Below, in pieces: positions 1 to 7,569 of a stretch of 50,960 nt of DNA. The translations under genes were made by a program, and so were the position numbers. The number at the start of each line of letters is the position of its first letter. The first letter of the stretch is position 1. The stretch covers positions 1-50,960 of the forward strand of contig QKJR01000009.1 of assembly GCA_003249215.1 (NCBI GenBank), read 5' to 3'. The stretch is from Rhodobacterales bacterium. GTDB lineage: Bacteria > Pseudomonadota > Alphaproteobacteria > Rhodobacterales > Rhodobacteraceae. The notes beneath the pieces were generated by a model that was not told where the DNA came from, did no database searches, and saw only the letters and a list, made by a program, of their open reading frames with translations.

Positions 1-294
1 GACCGGCACCCCGAAGGCCGAAGCGAAGAGCAGCCCGAGCCCCACCCGTTCGAGCGAGGGCAGCGCCATCCCCACCACCTCGCCATCGGCGAGCATCTTG
101 GCGAGCCGCTTCAGCGTGGGCTCGGGTGCGAAATTCGCGAAGGCGTAGAGGTCGGGATCGTTTGCGACGACCAGACCGCCCAGCCACCAGAGCCCGAGCA
201 GAAGCGCGATTCCGATCAGCCCGTTCACGAGGCCGCGCAGGCGGCCAAGGGCGGGCAGGCGGAACGCCGGCGAGGAGAGGGGTGCGGCGCTCAC
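1..294 (-). CDS. ABC transporter permease, NrtB/SsuC type (partial, 3' end outside window)
   Basis: The minus strand stays open from a GTG at 294 to the window edge (98 codons). The GTG overlaps the TGA of the binding-protein gene by four bases (GTGA), a typical translational coupling. The visible part has a short polar N-terminus, one hydrophobic helix around residues 27-45 (LIGIALLLGLWWLGGLVV), then a periplasmic stretch with the FAPEPTLKRLAKML segment followed by SLERVGLGLLF, which matches the N-terminal region of NitT/TauT permeases just before the transport domain. By position it is the membrane subunit for the adjacent binding protein and ATPase. Substrate is unknown. The rest of the gene, including the EAA loop, lies outside the window. 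Confidence 0.8.
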   Translation of the reverse strand, partial: MSAAPLSSPAFRLPALGRLRGLVNGLIGIALLLGLWWLGGLVVANDPDLYAFANFAPEPTLKRLAKMLADGEVVGMALPSLERVGLGLLFASAFGVPV

Positions 295-1583
295 AGCTTG
301 AAAATCTCTTCGCGGGTGTAGGGATCGGCGCCGGTGGCGACCGACGGATCGGCTTTCCACTCGGGGTATTTCTCGAGCGCCGATTTGACGAAGTCGTAGT
401 TCACGAGGTCGTTCGCCACGAATTCCGGATCGAGGCCTTGCAGGAAGGTGGTCTCGCCCGCCACGACCGTCTCGTTCATCGCGTTGACGATGAGCTTGGT
501 CGCCGAGGGGTAGGGCCAGGGCTGGAAGTCGATCCGGCCGTTGTGGAATTCGCCTTCGTTCTTGATCGCGCCCGAGGCGATGTAATCGGGGTTGTCGGCG
601 TAAAGCGTCATCGCGCGGGTCACCACCGGGGCGGGGGCGGGCAGGTAGCCTGCGCCGTCCTTCGAGAGAAGTTGCGCCACCTCGGCCTTGTTCTCGCTGG
701 CATAGATCGCCGCGCGCACCACCGCGTTCATCACTTTCTGCGTCCACTCGACCCGCTCGGTGGTGTCTTGCTCATGCATGCAAACGACGCAGCAGGGGTG
801 GTTTTTCCAGATGTCGCCGGTGAAGCGCAGCATCCGCGCGCCCGCCATCAGCTCGCCCAGCGCGTTGAACGGCTCGGCCACGATATAGGCGTCGATCTTT
901 TTCGCGGCGAGCGCAGGCGGCATGTCCGGCGGCGGCAGGACCTGCAGGTTGCATTCGTCGGGCGCGAGCGGCTCGCCCTGGGCCTTGATCACCGGCTTGA
1001 TGCCGGCGGCGCGCAGCGCGTATTGCAGCACGATGTTGTGCATCGAATACCAGAACGGCACCGCGACCTGCTTGCCGCCGAGGCCTGCGAAATCGACCAC
1101 ATCGGTGTGCTTGCCGACGACGAGGGCCGAGCCGTTGGTGTGGGCCCAGGCCATGATCTTGACCGGAACCTTGTTGTTGTAGCGCATCCAGACCGGGATC
1201 GGTTTCAGGAAGTGGACGAGGTTGAACTTGCCTGCCACGAACCCTTCGATCAGCGCGGGCCAGGACCGGATCAGCGTCGGTTTTTCGGCCTTGATGCCCT
1301 CTTCCTCGAAGAAGCCCTTGGCGTGGGCCACGAGAAGCGGCGTCGCATCGGTGATCGGCAGATAGCCGATGCGCAGCACATCGTCGCCCGCGGCGCGCGC
1401 CATCTGCGGCAGACCGGCGGTCAGCGACGCCATCATCGCGGCCAAGCCTCCCTTGGCGAGCATGTCGAGCGTTTGCCGGCGGCGCGGGTCGAACCCGGCC
1501 TCGCCGCCGCAGCAGGCGCCGTGCAGGTCGTGCGTGTGCTTGTGTCCGTGGGTGCAGGTCGTCTTCGGGAAGTCTTTGGTCAT
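291..1583 (-). CDS. NrtA/SsuA-type ABC transporter substrate-binding protein with Tat signal
   Basis: A 430-residue binding protein of the NMT1/NrtA/CmpA family: it contains LRIGYLPITDATPLLVAHAKGFF at about 70-92, the PFWYSMHNIV segment and VAEPFNALGE near 235. A twin-arginine motif (RRRQTLDML, 34-42) followed by a hydrophobic stretch and an ARA/AGDD cleavage region predicts export by Tat. The n-region in front of it is unusual: Cys10, His12, His14, His16, His18, His21, Cys24 and Cys25. The mature part also has a cysteine cluster (HPCCVVC, 262-268). It is the second gene of a three-gene operon (ATPase, this gene, permease). The ligand cannot be read from sequence; nitrate, a sulfonate, or another small anion are all possible for the family. 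Confidence 0.85.
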   Translation of the reverse strand: MTKDFPKTTCTHGHKHTHDLHGACCGGEAGFDPRRRQTLDMLAKGGLAAMMASLTAGLPQMARAAGDDVLRIGYLPITDATPLLVAHAKGFFEEEGIKAEKPTLIRSWPALIEGFVAGKFNLVHFLKPIPVWMRYNNKVPVKIMAWAHTNGSALVVGKHTDVVDFAGLGGKQVAVPFWYSMHNIVLQYALRAAGIKPVIKAQGEPLAPDECNLQVLPPPDMPPALAAKKIDAYIVAEPFNALGELMAGARMLRFTGDIWKNHPCCVVCMHEQDTTERVEWTQKVMNAVVRAAIYASENKAEVAQLLSKDGAGYLPAPAPVVTRAMTLYADNPDYIASGAIKNEGEFHNGRIDFQPWPYPSATKLIVNAMNETVVAGETTFLQGLDPEFVANDLVNYDFVKSALEKYPEWKADPSVATGADPYTREEIFKL

Positions 1584-1619
1584 CGGAGGTTCCGTCAGGC
1601 TGGAGTGAAAGGGGAGGGA

Positions 1620-2471
1620 TCAGGTGTCGGGCGTTTCGGCAGCGGCGCCATAGGCGGCCATCAACCGGTCGAGCTCGCGCTGGAAGGCGTCGGAGGCCCC
1701 GGCGCGGTCGTCTTCGCTCAGCTCGATGCGGATATCCTCGGCTACCCGGCCCGGATTGGCCTTGAGCACGAGGACCCGGTCGGCCATCCGCACCGCCTCG
1801 GGCACGTCATGGGTGACCAGAACGAGGGTCAGGCCCAGATCGCGGGCGATGGCGCGGACGTCCTTTTGCAGGGCGCGGCGGGTGAAGGCGTCGAGCGCCG
1901 AGAAGGGCTCGTCCAGAAGCAGCATCTCCGGGCGCGGGGCGAGCGAACGGGCCAGCGCCACGCGCTGTTGCTGCCCGCCCGAGAGCTCCTGCGCGTTGCG
2001 GTCGGCGAAGGCGCCCAGATCGACGAGATCGAGGATCTCGGGGATCCGCGTCGCGATCTCCTTGGGGCGGCGGGTGAACTTGAGGCCGAGGGCGGCGTTC
2101 TGCGCCACGGTCAGCCAGGGGAAGAGCGAGGGCGCCTGAAACATCATCACCCATTTCGGCGAGGGCTCGCGCACCGTATTGCCGTTGATCACCACTTCGC
2201 CCGCGCTCGGATGGCTGAGGCCCGCGAGCATGTGCAAAAGCGTGGACTTGCCGCAGCCCGAGCGGCCGAGCAGCGCCACGATCTCGCCCGGGGCGATCTC
2301 GAAATCCATGTTCTCGAGCACGAGCCCGTCGTGGCGGCGATAGGCATGGCTCAGCGCCTTGACCGCGACATGCGCGCCCATCGGGCGGCCGCGGTGCGGA
2401 TGGGCGGCGGCCGGGCTCGCGGTGGCGCCGGTGGCGGAGGCTTGGGTCGGGAAGGCTTGGATCACGGCCAT
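1620..2471 (-). CDS. ABC transporter ATP-binding protein, NitT/TauT family
   Basis: A 283-residue ATPase with a complete set of motifs: Walker A GRSGCGKST, signature LSGGQQQRV, Walker B LLLDEP with D-loop SALD, and H-loop VTHDVPEA. An N-terminal extension of about 32 low-complexity residues precedes the ABC fold; a second in-frame ATG (MGAHVAVKAL) could be the true start. It is the first gene of the minus-strand operon, 36 bases before the binding-protein start, and energises uptake through the permease that begins at 294. A TetR-type operator lies about 50 bases upstream of its start, so the whole operon is probably controlled by the divergent TetR gene. Confidence 0.9.
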   Translation of the reverse strand: MAVIQAFPTQASATGATASPAAAHPHRGRPMGAHVAVKALSHAYRRHDGLVLENMDFEIAPGEIVALLGRSGCGKSTLLHMLAGLSHPSAGEVVINGNTVREPSPKWVMMFQAPSLFPWLTVAQNAALGLKFTRRPKEIATRIPEILDLVDLGAFADRNAQELSGGQQQRVALARSLAPRPEMLLLDEPFSALDAFTRRALQKDVRAIARDLGLTLVLVTHDVPEAVRMADRVLVLKANPGRVAEDIRIELSEDDRAGASDAFQRELDRLMAAYGAAAETPDT

Positions 2472-2796
2472 GGGTCTCGCTTCGGGGTCTCGGGGCGGGT
2501 TTCGGGTGACCTGTCCGGATAGTTAGACGAACAGGTCTGTCTAATCACGCAGCGCGATAGATGAGTCGTCAATCCCGTTGATCGGAATTTGGTCAACATT
2601 CATTTTGTGCATAAAATATTGGCGAAAATTTCGGTAGACTGCCCGTATCCGGGCGGGCCTTCCGGTAGTTTGCGCGAAATTCGACCTCCGGCGCTCTCAG
2701 CGTGCAGGTGGAAAAGTGCAGACAGATCGGTCTTGATTAATAGCCCCCTCTGTGACATGAATGACAGAATGCCGCAGCAGATCGCCGGGAGGGCGA
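2472..2796. promoter_or_regulatory. divergent intergenic region between ABC operon and tetR
   Basis: 325 bases without a convincing gene, clearly more A+T rich than its surroundings around 2540-2640. It holds the operator described separately, a possible minus-strand -35/-10 pair overlapping that operator (TAGACA, 16 bases, TATCCG), and a small hairpin GCCCG/CGGGC at 2641-2654. The plus-strand frame opening at 2589 has no family resemblance and is not called. Confidence 0.6.
2523..2544. promoter_or_regulatory. candidate TetR-family operator
   Basis: A 22-bp imperfect palindrome with outer arms TTAGAC and GTCTAA and inner AC/GT pairs. The half-site on the minus strand reads TAGACAGACCTG, the CAGACC-type core common to many TetR operators. 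It sits 52 bases upstream of the ABC ATPase start and would overlap a promoter for that operon, consistent with repression by the divergent TetR protein. Confidence 0.6.
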
Positions 2797-3429
2797 ATGG
2801 AAGACGGAGTTCAAGAGTTCTGCCCGCAAGGTGTCTCGGGTTGGAGTTTCGCCGCGCGCCCCTCGAAAACCGCGCGCGACCGGATCATGCGGGCGGCGTC
2901 CTATCTGTTCTGCAATCACGGCTTTGCCGCGACCGGCGTCGACACGATCATCGCACGCGCCGAGACCGCCAAGGCCACGCTCTACAATCACTTCGCCTCC
3001 AAGGAAGAGCTCATCGCCGCCGTGCTGCAGGCCGAGGGCGAGACCTGGCGCGAATGGTTCTTCGGGCGGCTGGCCGAGGTCGAGGGGCCGGCGCGGACCC
3101 GGATGCTCGCGGTCTTCGACGTGTTCGGCGAATGGTTCTCCGATCCGGGGTTCTACGGCTGCCCGTTCATCAATGCGGTGGCGGAATTCGACAATGGCAA
3201 TGACGCGGTGCGGGCGGCCGCGGCGATCCACAAGGACCACATTCTGACCTGGCTCAAGGCGCAGGCGATCGAACTGCGCGTCACCGGGGATGTGGCCGAG
3301 GTTGCGCGCAGCTTTGCCGTGCTGATCGACGGGGCCATCGTGGCCACGCAACACACCCGGGATCCGAGCTTCGCGCGCACCGCTCGGCATCTGGCCGAGG
3401 TCTATCTCGATACTTTGACGAAACGCTGA
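2797..3429 (+). CDS. TetR/AcrR family transcriptional regulator
   Basis: About 210 residues. The N-terminal helix-turn-helix is clear: RDRIMRAASYLFCNHGF, then GVDTIIARAETAKATLYNHF, followed by the typical SKEELI. The C-terminal ligand domain has the YGCPFINAVAEF segment seen in the AcrR/TetR_C subgroup. I chose ATG 2797 because GGAGG at 2788-2792 lies four bases upstream; an upstream in-frame ATG at 2761 would add 12 residues but has no ribosome site. It is divergent from the ABC operon, with the palindrome at 2523-2544 between them, so local repression of the transporter is the likely role. The inducer is unknown. Confidence 0.9.
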   Translation: MEDGVQEFCPQGVSGWSFAARPSKTARDRIMRAASYLFCNHGFAATGVDTIIARAETAKATLYNHFASKEELIAAVLQAEGETWREWFFGRLAEVEGPARTRMLAVFDVFGEWFSDPGFYGCPFINAVAEFDNGNDAVRAAAAIHKDHILTWLKAQAIELRVTGDVAEVARSFAVLIDGAIVATQHTRDPSFARTARHLAEVYLDTLTKR

Positions 3430-3430
3430 A

Positions 3431-3495
3431 ACGGGCAGGCCGTCAGGCCCGCCCGTTCGTTCGGTCGGCCGGGGGTCAGGGACGTGCCCCCGGCC
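3431..3495. terminator. two GC-rich hairpins between convergent genes
   Basis: Hairpin one: ACGGGC-A-GGCC pairs with GGCC-C-GCCCGT across a GTCA loop (3431-3456). Hairpin two: GGCCGGGGG (3467-3475) pairs with CCCCCGGCC (3487-3495). They lie between the tetR stop and the stop of the convergent metallo-hydrolase gene and could end transcription in both directions, although neither has a strong U tract. Confidence 0.55.
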
Positions 3496-3524
3496 GGACC
3501 GGGCCTGCCGCTCGTCCGACCCGC

Positions 3525-4406
3525 TCAGCGCGGCTCGAAATACCCGAGCGGGAGTTTCAGATAGGCCCGGCCATTCGATTCCGGTTCGGGCAGGCGCCCG
3601 CCCCGGATATTCACCTGCAGCGCCGCGAGCATCAGCTTGGGCAGCGGCAGCGTCGCATCGCGCGCATCGCGCACCGCGCGGAAATCGGCCTCGGTGGGCG
3701 CATCCTTCATGTGGATATTCGCCGCGCGATGCTCGGCCACGCTCGCCTCGCAGCGGGCGGGGCGGCCCTTGGGGCGGTAATCGTGCCCGACGAAGACCCG
3801 CGTCGCATTCGGGAGCGAGAGGATCGCGGTGAGGCTCGCATAGAGATCGGCGGAACTGCCGCCCGGGAAATCGGCCCGGCTCGTGCCGCTGTCGGGCATC
3901 ATCAGCGTGTCATGCACGAAGGCCGCATCGCCCGCGACATAGGTCACCGAGGCCATGGTATGCCCCGGCGAGAACATCACGCGCACCGGGATCTCGCCCA
4001 CCATGAAGATCTCGCCCTCCATGAAGAGGTGGTCCCACTGGCTGCCATCGGTGGGGAAGTCCTCGGGCAGGTTGTAGATGCCCTTCCAGAGCTTCTGCAC
4101 CTTGGTCACATGTTCGCCGATCCCGGTGGGCGCGCCGAGCTGGGCACCCATCCAAGGCGCGGCCGAGAAATGGTCGGCATGGGGGTGGGTGTCGAGCACC
4201 CAGACCACCTCGATCCCCGTCTCGCGGATATAATCGAGCAGGAGCTGCGCGCTCGCAAAGCCGGTCGCGCCCGAGAGCGGATCGAAGTCCATCACCGGGT
4301 CGATCACCGCGCCCTGCATCGTGGCGGGGTCGTGAAACACATATTGCCAGCTTCCGGTCGGCTCGTGCCAGAAGCCCTTGACGATCGGGTGTGGGGTCTC
4401 GGTCAT
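3525..4406 (-). CDS. MBL-fold metallo-hydrolase, persulfide dioxygenase (ETHE1/Blh)-like
   Basis: 293 residues from ATG 4406, which has AAGGAG just upstream. The zinc/iron site motif THPHADHF gives H74, H76, D78 and H79; further ligands sit in SPGHTMA and VHDTLMMPD, and in VGHDY near the end. The spacing and the GTSRADFPGG segment fit the glyoxalase-II-like branch that includes ETHE1 and Blh persulfide dioxygenases, which oxidise glutathione persulfide to sulfite. It follows a peroxiredoxin gene by 64 bases in the same direction and shares its OxyR-controlled promoter region, suggesting a joint role against peroxide or reactive sulfur. Glyoxalase II activity cannot be excluded. Confidence 0.82.
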   Translation of the reverse strand: MTETPHPIVKGFWHEPTGSWQYVFHDPATMQGAVIDPVMDFDPLSGATGFASAQLLLDYIRETGIEVVWVLDTHPHADHFSAAPWMGAQLGAPTGIGEHVTKVQKLWKGIYNLPEDFPTDGSQWDHLFMEGEIFMVGEIPVRVMFSPGHTMASVTYVAGDAAFVHDTLMMPDSGTSRADFPGGSSADLYASLTAILSLPNATRVFVGHDYRPKGRPARCEASVAEHRAANIHMKDAPTEADFRAVRDARDATLPLPKLMLAALQVNIRGGRLPEPESNGRAYLKLPLGYFEPR

Positions 4407-4470
4407 GTCCAGTCTCCTTGTCGGGGGCAGTTCGAGGGGGGGCGGGCCCGGCGCACCGGGCCCGTGGGCA

Positions 4471-5115
4471 TCAGAGGGTACGCGTCGAGAAATACCAATC
4501 GACGGTGTTATAGCCCTGGCCGGCGCGGGCCTCGGCCTCTTCGGGGGTTTTCGGCGGCGGCACGATGACCGGCTGGCCGGGCACCCAGGCCTCGGGCATG
4601 GCGCAGGCATTGGCATCGGCCGTCTGCAGCGCCACCACGAGGCGATGGATTTCCGCCACCGCGCGCCCGGCGTTCATCGGATAATAGAGCATCGCGCGCA
4701 GCACGCCGTTCGGGTCGATCACGAAGGTCGCGCGCACCGCGGCCGTATCCGAAGCGCCGGGCATGATCATGCCGTAATCGGTGGCCACTTTCATGCTCAG
4801 GTCGGCGATGATCGGGAAGCCGATATCGGTTTCGAACTTCTCCTTGATGTTGCGCGTCCAGGCGATGTGCGAATGGGTGCTGTCGATCGAGAGGCCCAAG
4901 AGTTGCGTGTCGATCGCGGCGAACTGATCCTGCAGCTTGGCGAAGCCGATGAATTCGGTCGTGCAGACCGGGGTGAAATCGGCCGGGTGCGAGAAGAGCA
5001 CCAGCCACTTGCCGCGGAAATCGGCGAGTTTCACCTGGCCATGGGTGCTCGGGGCATCGAAATCGGGCGCCGGTTCGTTCAGCCGGGGCAGGATCACTTG
5101 GGTCTTGTCAGTCAT
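4471..5115 (-). CDS. 1-Cys (Prx6-type) peroxiredoxin
   Basis: 214 residues starting at ATG 5115; longer in-frame extension upstream has no support. The peroxidatic site is PVCTTE with Cys51, preceded by FSHPADFTP. The C-terminal arm CAMPEAWVPGQPVIVPPP and GYNTVDWYF is diagnostic of the Prx6/archaeal-type peroxiredoxins that reduce hydrogen peroxide and organic peroxides. The C-terminal resolving cysteines of the archaeal relatives are missing (GYNTVDW instead of GY-C-DW), so it should work as a 1-Cys enzyme needing an external thiol. First gene of the operon with the metallo-hydrolase, divergent from oxyR. Confidence 0.92.
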   Translation of the reverse strand: MTDKTQVILPRLNEPAPDFDAPSTHGQVKLADFRGKWLVLFSHPADFTPVCTTEFIGFAKLQDQFAAIDTQLLGLSIDSTHSHIAWTRNIKEKFETDIGFPIIADLSMKVATDYGMIMPGASDTAAVRATFVIDPNGVLRAMLYYPMNAGRAVAEIHRLVVALQTADANACAMPEAWVPGQPVIVPPPKTPEEAEARAGQGYNTVDWYFSTRTL

Positions 5116-5195
5116 GTCTGGGCTCCGTTCCTTGGGATGAACTCTGTCTATTCCCTTGCGTTCCGCATGAGAAATTGATTGAAATGACATCTGTG

Positions 5196-5210
5196 ATAGG
5201 AGTTTTCTAT
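5196..5210. promoter_or_regulatory. OxyR-type box
   Basis: ATAG-N7-CTAT, the motif known for OxyR half-site pairs, lies immediately upstream of the oxyR GTG and overlaps its ribosome-binding AGGAG. A second, degenerate copy with the expected 22-bp phase may exist around 5174-5188 (ATTG...). Its position in the 97-bp divergent region suits autoregulation and control of the peroxiredoxin operon. Confidence 0.65.
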
Positions 5211-5212
5211 AA

Positions 5213-6100
5213 GTGATCACCCTGCGTCAGATGCGCTTCCTTGTGGCCGTGGCGGATGAGCTGAATTTCTCGCGTGCGGCCGATCTGTGCCATGTCACCC
5301 AACCCACGCTGAGCGCGGGGCTGCGCGAGCTCGAGGAACGGCTCGGCGTGCAGCTCGTCGAGCGTTCGAAGCGCCATGTGATGATGACCCCGATCGGCGC
5401 GGAGATTGCCGCGCGCGGGCGGACGCTCCTGATTGGCGCACGCGAGATCGAGGAGATTGCCGCGGCCCATCTGCGCCCCGACGAGGGCGATCTGCGGCTC
5501 GGCGCGATCCCGACGATCGGGCCGTTCCTGTTGCCGCGCGCGCTCCCCGAGATCAGGCGGGAGTTTCCCCGCCTGCGGCTGTTCCTGCGCGAGGAGATGA
5601 CCGAGAGCCTGATCGAGGGGGTGAGCTCGGGGCGGCTCGATCTCGCGCTGATCGCGCTGCCGTTCGAGGTGGGCAGTCTGGCGGTGATGGCCCTCTTCGA
5701 GGATGGCTATCACCTCGCGAGCCCGCCCGATCCGGCCGGCCCCGTGGCGCTGGGCGAGGCCAAGCTGATGCTGCTCGAGAAGGGGCATTGCCTGCAGCGC
5801 CACGCGCTCAGCGCCTTTCCCGAGCGGCATCTGGAGCAGGACGAGAGTTTCGCCGCGACGAGCCTTGCGACGCTGATCGCGATGGTGAGCGAGGGGCTCG
5901 GGGTGACGCTTTTGCCCGATCTGGCGGTGGCGGCGGGGGTGGCCGAGGGCGCGAAGCTGCGCCTTGCGCCCCTGCCCGGGGCCTGTCCGCGCCGGGTGGT
6001 GCTCGTCTGGCGCAAGACCTCGGCGCGGGCCGAGGTCTATTCCCGGATCGGGGCGCTTCTCAAACGGGTGCACGGCGCCCTGATCGCGGGGCAGGGCTGA
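5213..6100 (+). CDS. oxyR: OxyR-like LysR-family regulator lacking the resolving cysteine
   Basis: 295 residues from a GTG start with AGGAG ten bases upstream. N-terminal winged helix: NFSRAADLCHVTQPTLSAGLRELE. The regulatory domain has KLMLLEKGHCLQRHAL, almost the same as the region around Cys199 of E. coli OxyR, giving Cys193 as the peroxide-sensing residue. The position equivalent to the disulfide partner Cys208 is Phe/Pro (SAFPERHL), so the standard intramolecular disulfide cannot form. It is divergent from a peroxiredoxin and has an OxyR box in front. It could respond through Cys193 oxidation alone or another cysteine. Confidence 0.88.
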   Translation: MITLRQMRFLVAVADELNFSRAADLCHVTQPTLSAGLRELEERLGVQLVERSKRHVMMTPIGAEIAARGRTLLIGAREIEEIAAAHLRPDEGDLRLGAIPTIGPFLLPRALPEIRREFPRLRLFLREEMTESLIEGVSSGRLDLALIALPFEVGSLAVMALFEDGYHLASPPDPAGPVALGEAKLMLLEKGHCLQRHALSAFPERHLEQDESFAATSLATLIAMVSEGLGVTLLPDLAVAAGVAEGAKLRLAPLPGACPRRVVLVWRKTSARAEVYSRIGALLKRVHGALIAGQG

Positions 6101-6113
6101 GCCGGAGCTGGGG

Positions 6114-7505
6114 TCAGAACCAGCCGAGCAGGTGCCACCAGAGGTAGTCGAGCGGCGTGAGCACCAGAAGCGTGATCGCCGCGAGCGGCAGGGTGACCCG
6201 CACGACCGCGCCGAGCCGTTCGCCCGAGAGGTTCATCGCCACCACGATCGGCCCCACCTGATAGGGAAAGACGAGCGTCGAGAAGCCGATCACCTGCGTC
6301 ATCAGCACGGCCGGCAGGCTCATCCCCGAGTGATCGGCGAGCGTCTGCGCCATCGGCGTGAGCACCGTCGGCACGCCCGGGATCGTGGTGACGAGCGCAG
6401 TCAGGAAGGACATCACGGTCAGCGACATGAAGTTGACGAAGTCACGCCCCTCGGCCAGCGGCAGCACCCGTTCGAGCGTCGACCCGAGGATCGTGCCGAG
6501 GCCCGAGCTGTTGATCAGCGCGCCGAGCGAAAGGGCGGCCGCCACGAAGAGCGTGGTGCCGAAGTCGATCGAGGCGTTGAAGTTCTTGGGCGGCACCACG
6601 CCCACGCCGGGCAGCAGGAGCACGACCGAGGCGACGATGCCGACCCAGGCCGGGTTGATGCCATGCAGGCTGTCGGTCATCCAGAGCAGGAGCGTGGCGA
6701 TCAGGATCACGCCGACCCGGATCTGCAATTGCTGCTGCTCATGGCTGACCGGCTCGGGCGAGCGGCTGGCGGCGCGTTGCGAGACGCGGTCGGGAAAGAG
6801 GATCAGCACCAGCGCCACGGTGATCGCCGATTTCACGACGCCCAGCAGCGGATAATGCAGCGCCAGATATTCGGTATAGCTGAAATGCTGGTGGTGGATC
6901 TGCTCGGCCGCGCCGGCGAGGATCATGTTGGGGATGTTCGAGGGCAGGATCGCGAAGCTCGGCACGTTGCAGGCGATGGCGAGCGCGACGGCAATGCCGA
7001 TCCGCCCGTTCGAGCCCTTCTCGAGCCCGGCCTGTTCGGCAAGCGCCATGCCGATGGGCACCAGCACAATGGCGCGGCCGATCGAGGAGGGCATGATGAA
7101 GCCCAGAAGCATGGCGGTGATCGTCAGGCCCGCGACGAGCGCCAGATAGCTGTGCGCGATCATCGGCGCGAGCAATGCGGCCAGTCGCTTGCTGAGCCCC
7201 GAGGCGGCGATTGCGGCCCCGATCACGAAGCCCGAGATGATCAGCCAGACCGCCGCCGAGCCGAAGCCCGCGAACGTGTTGGCCGGCGTGTCGAGCTTGA
7301 GCACCAGGATCGCCGAGAAGAAGATCAGGGCGGTGAGGAAGGGCGGGATGAGCCCGGTCGCCCAGAGCACGAGCGTGACGAGCACGGCCGCAGCGCTCTG
7401 GCCCTGCAGGGGCGTGAGGCCCCCGGGGTGCAAAAGCGCAAGAGCCGCCCCGAGCACGAGCGCGGTCAGCAAGAGACTATGACGGAAAGTGAACTTCTGG
7501 GGCAT
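6114..7505 (-). CDS. DASS/SLC13-family anion transporter
   Basis: 463 residues from ATG 7505 (MPQKFTFRHSLLL) with many hydrophobic segments filling the whole length. Family hallmarks are the two re-entrant repeat motifs: MPSSIGRAIVLVPI and PSNIPNMI in the first half, and TTIPGVPTVLTPM in the second, as in dicarboxylate/sulfate sodium symporters and ArsB/NhaD relatives. Probably sodium-coupled uptake of a dicarboxylate, tricarboxylate or inorganic anion. It ends 13 bases from the convergent oxyR gene and is divergent from an AraC regulator only 64 bases away, which likely controls it. An upstream in-frame start at 7553 would run into the divergent promoter. Confidence 0.85.
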   Translation of the reverse strand: MPQKFTFRHSLLLTALVLGAALALLHPGGLTPLQGQSAAAVLVTLVLWATGLIPPFLTALIFFSAILVLKLDTPANTFAGFGSAAVWLIISGFVIGAAIAASGLSKRLAALLAPMIAHSYLALVAGLTITAMLLGFIMPSSIGRAIVLVPIGMALAEQAGLEKGSNGRIGIAVALAIACNVPSFAILPSNIPNMILAGAAEQIHHQHFSYTEYLALHYPLLGVVKSAITVALVLILFPDRVSQRAASRSPEPVSHEQQQLQIRVGVILIATLLLWMTDSLHGINPAWVGIVASVVLLLPGVGVVPPKNFNASIDFGTTLFVAAALSLGALINSSGLGTILGSTLERVLPLAEGRDFVNFMSLTVMSFLTALVTTIPGVPTVLTPMAQTLADHSGMSLPAVLMTQVIGFSTLVFPYQVGPIVVAMNLSGERLGAVVRVTLPLAAITLLVLTPLDYLWWHLLGWF

Positions 7506-7569
7506 GGCGCGATCCTCGTCTGTCAGCTTCCAGCTAGCCCGGGTTTGCCCCATGTGTTAGACCGCAATC

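Noticed and set aside
126..2522. 798-codon plus-strand open frame
   Set aside because: It is antisense to the ABC binding-protein and ATPase genes, which have clear family motifs. The frame is rich in Arg, Gly, His and Val as expected from reading GC-rich genes backwards.
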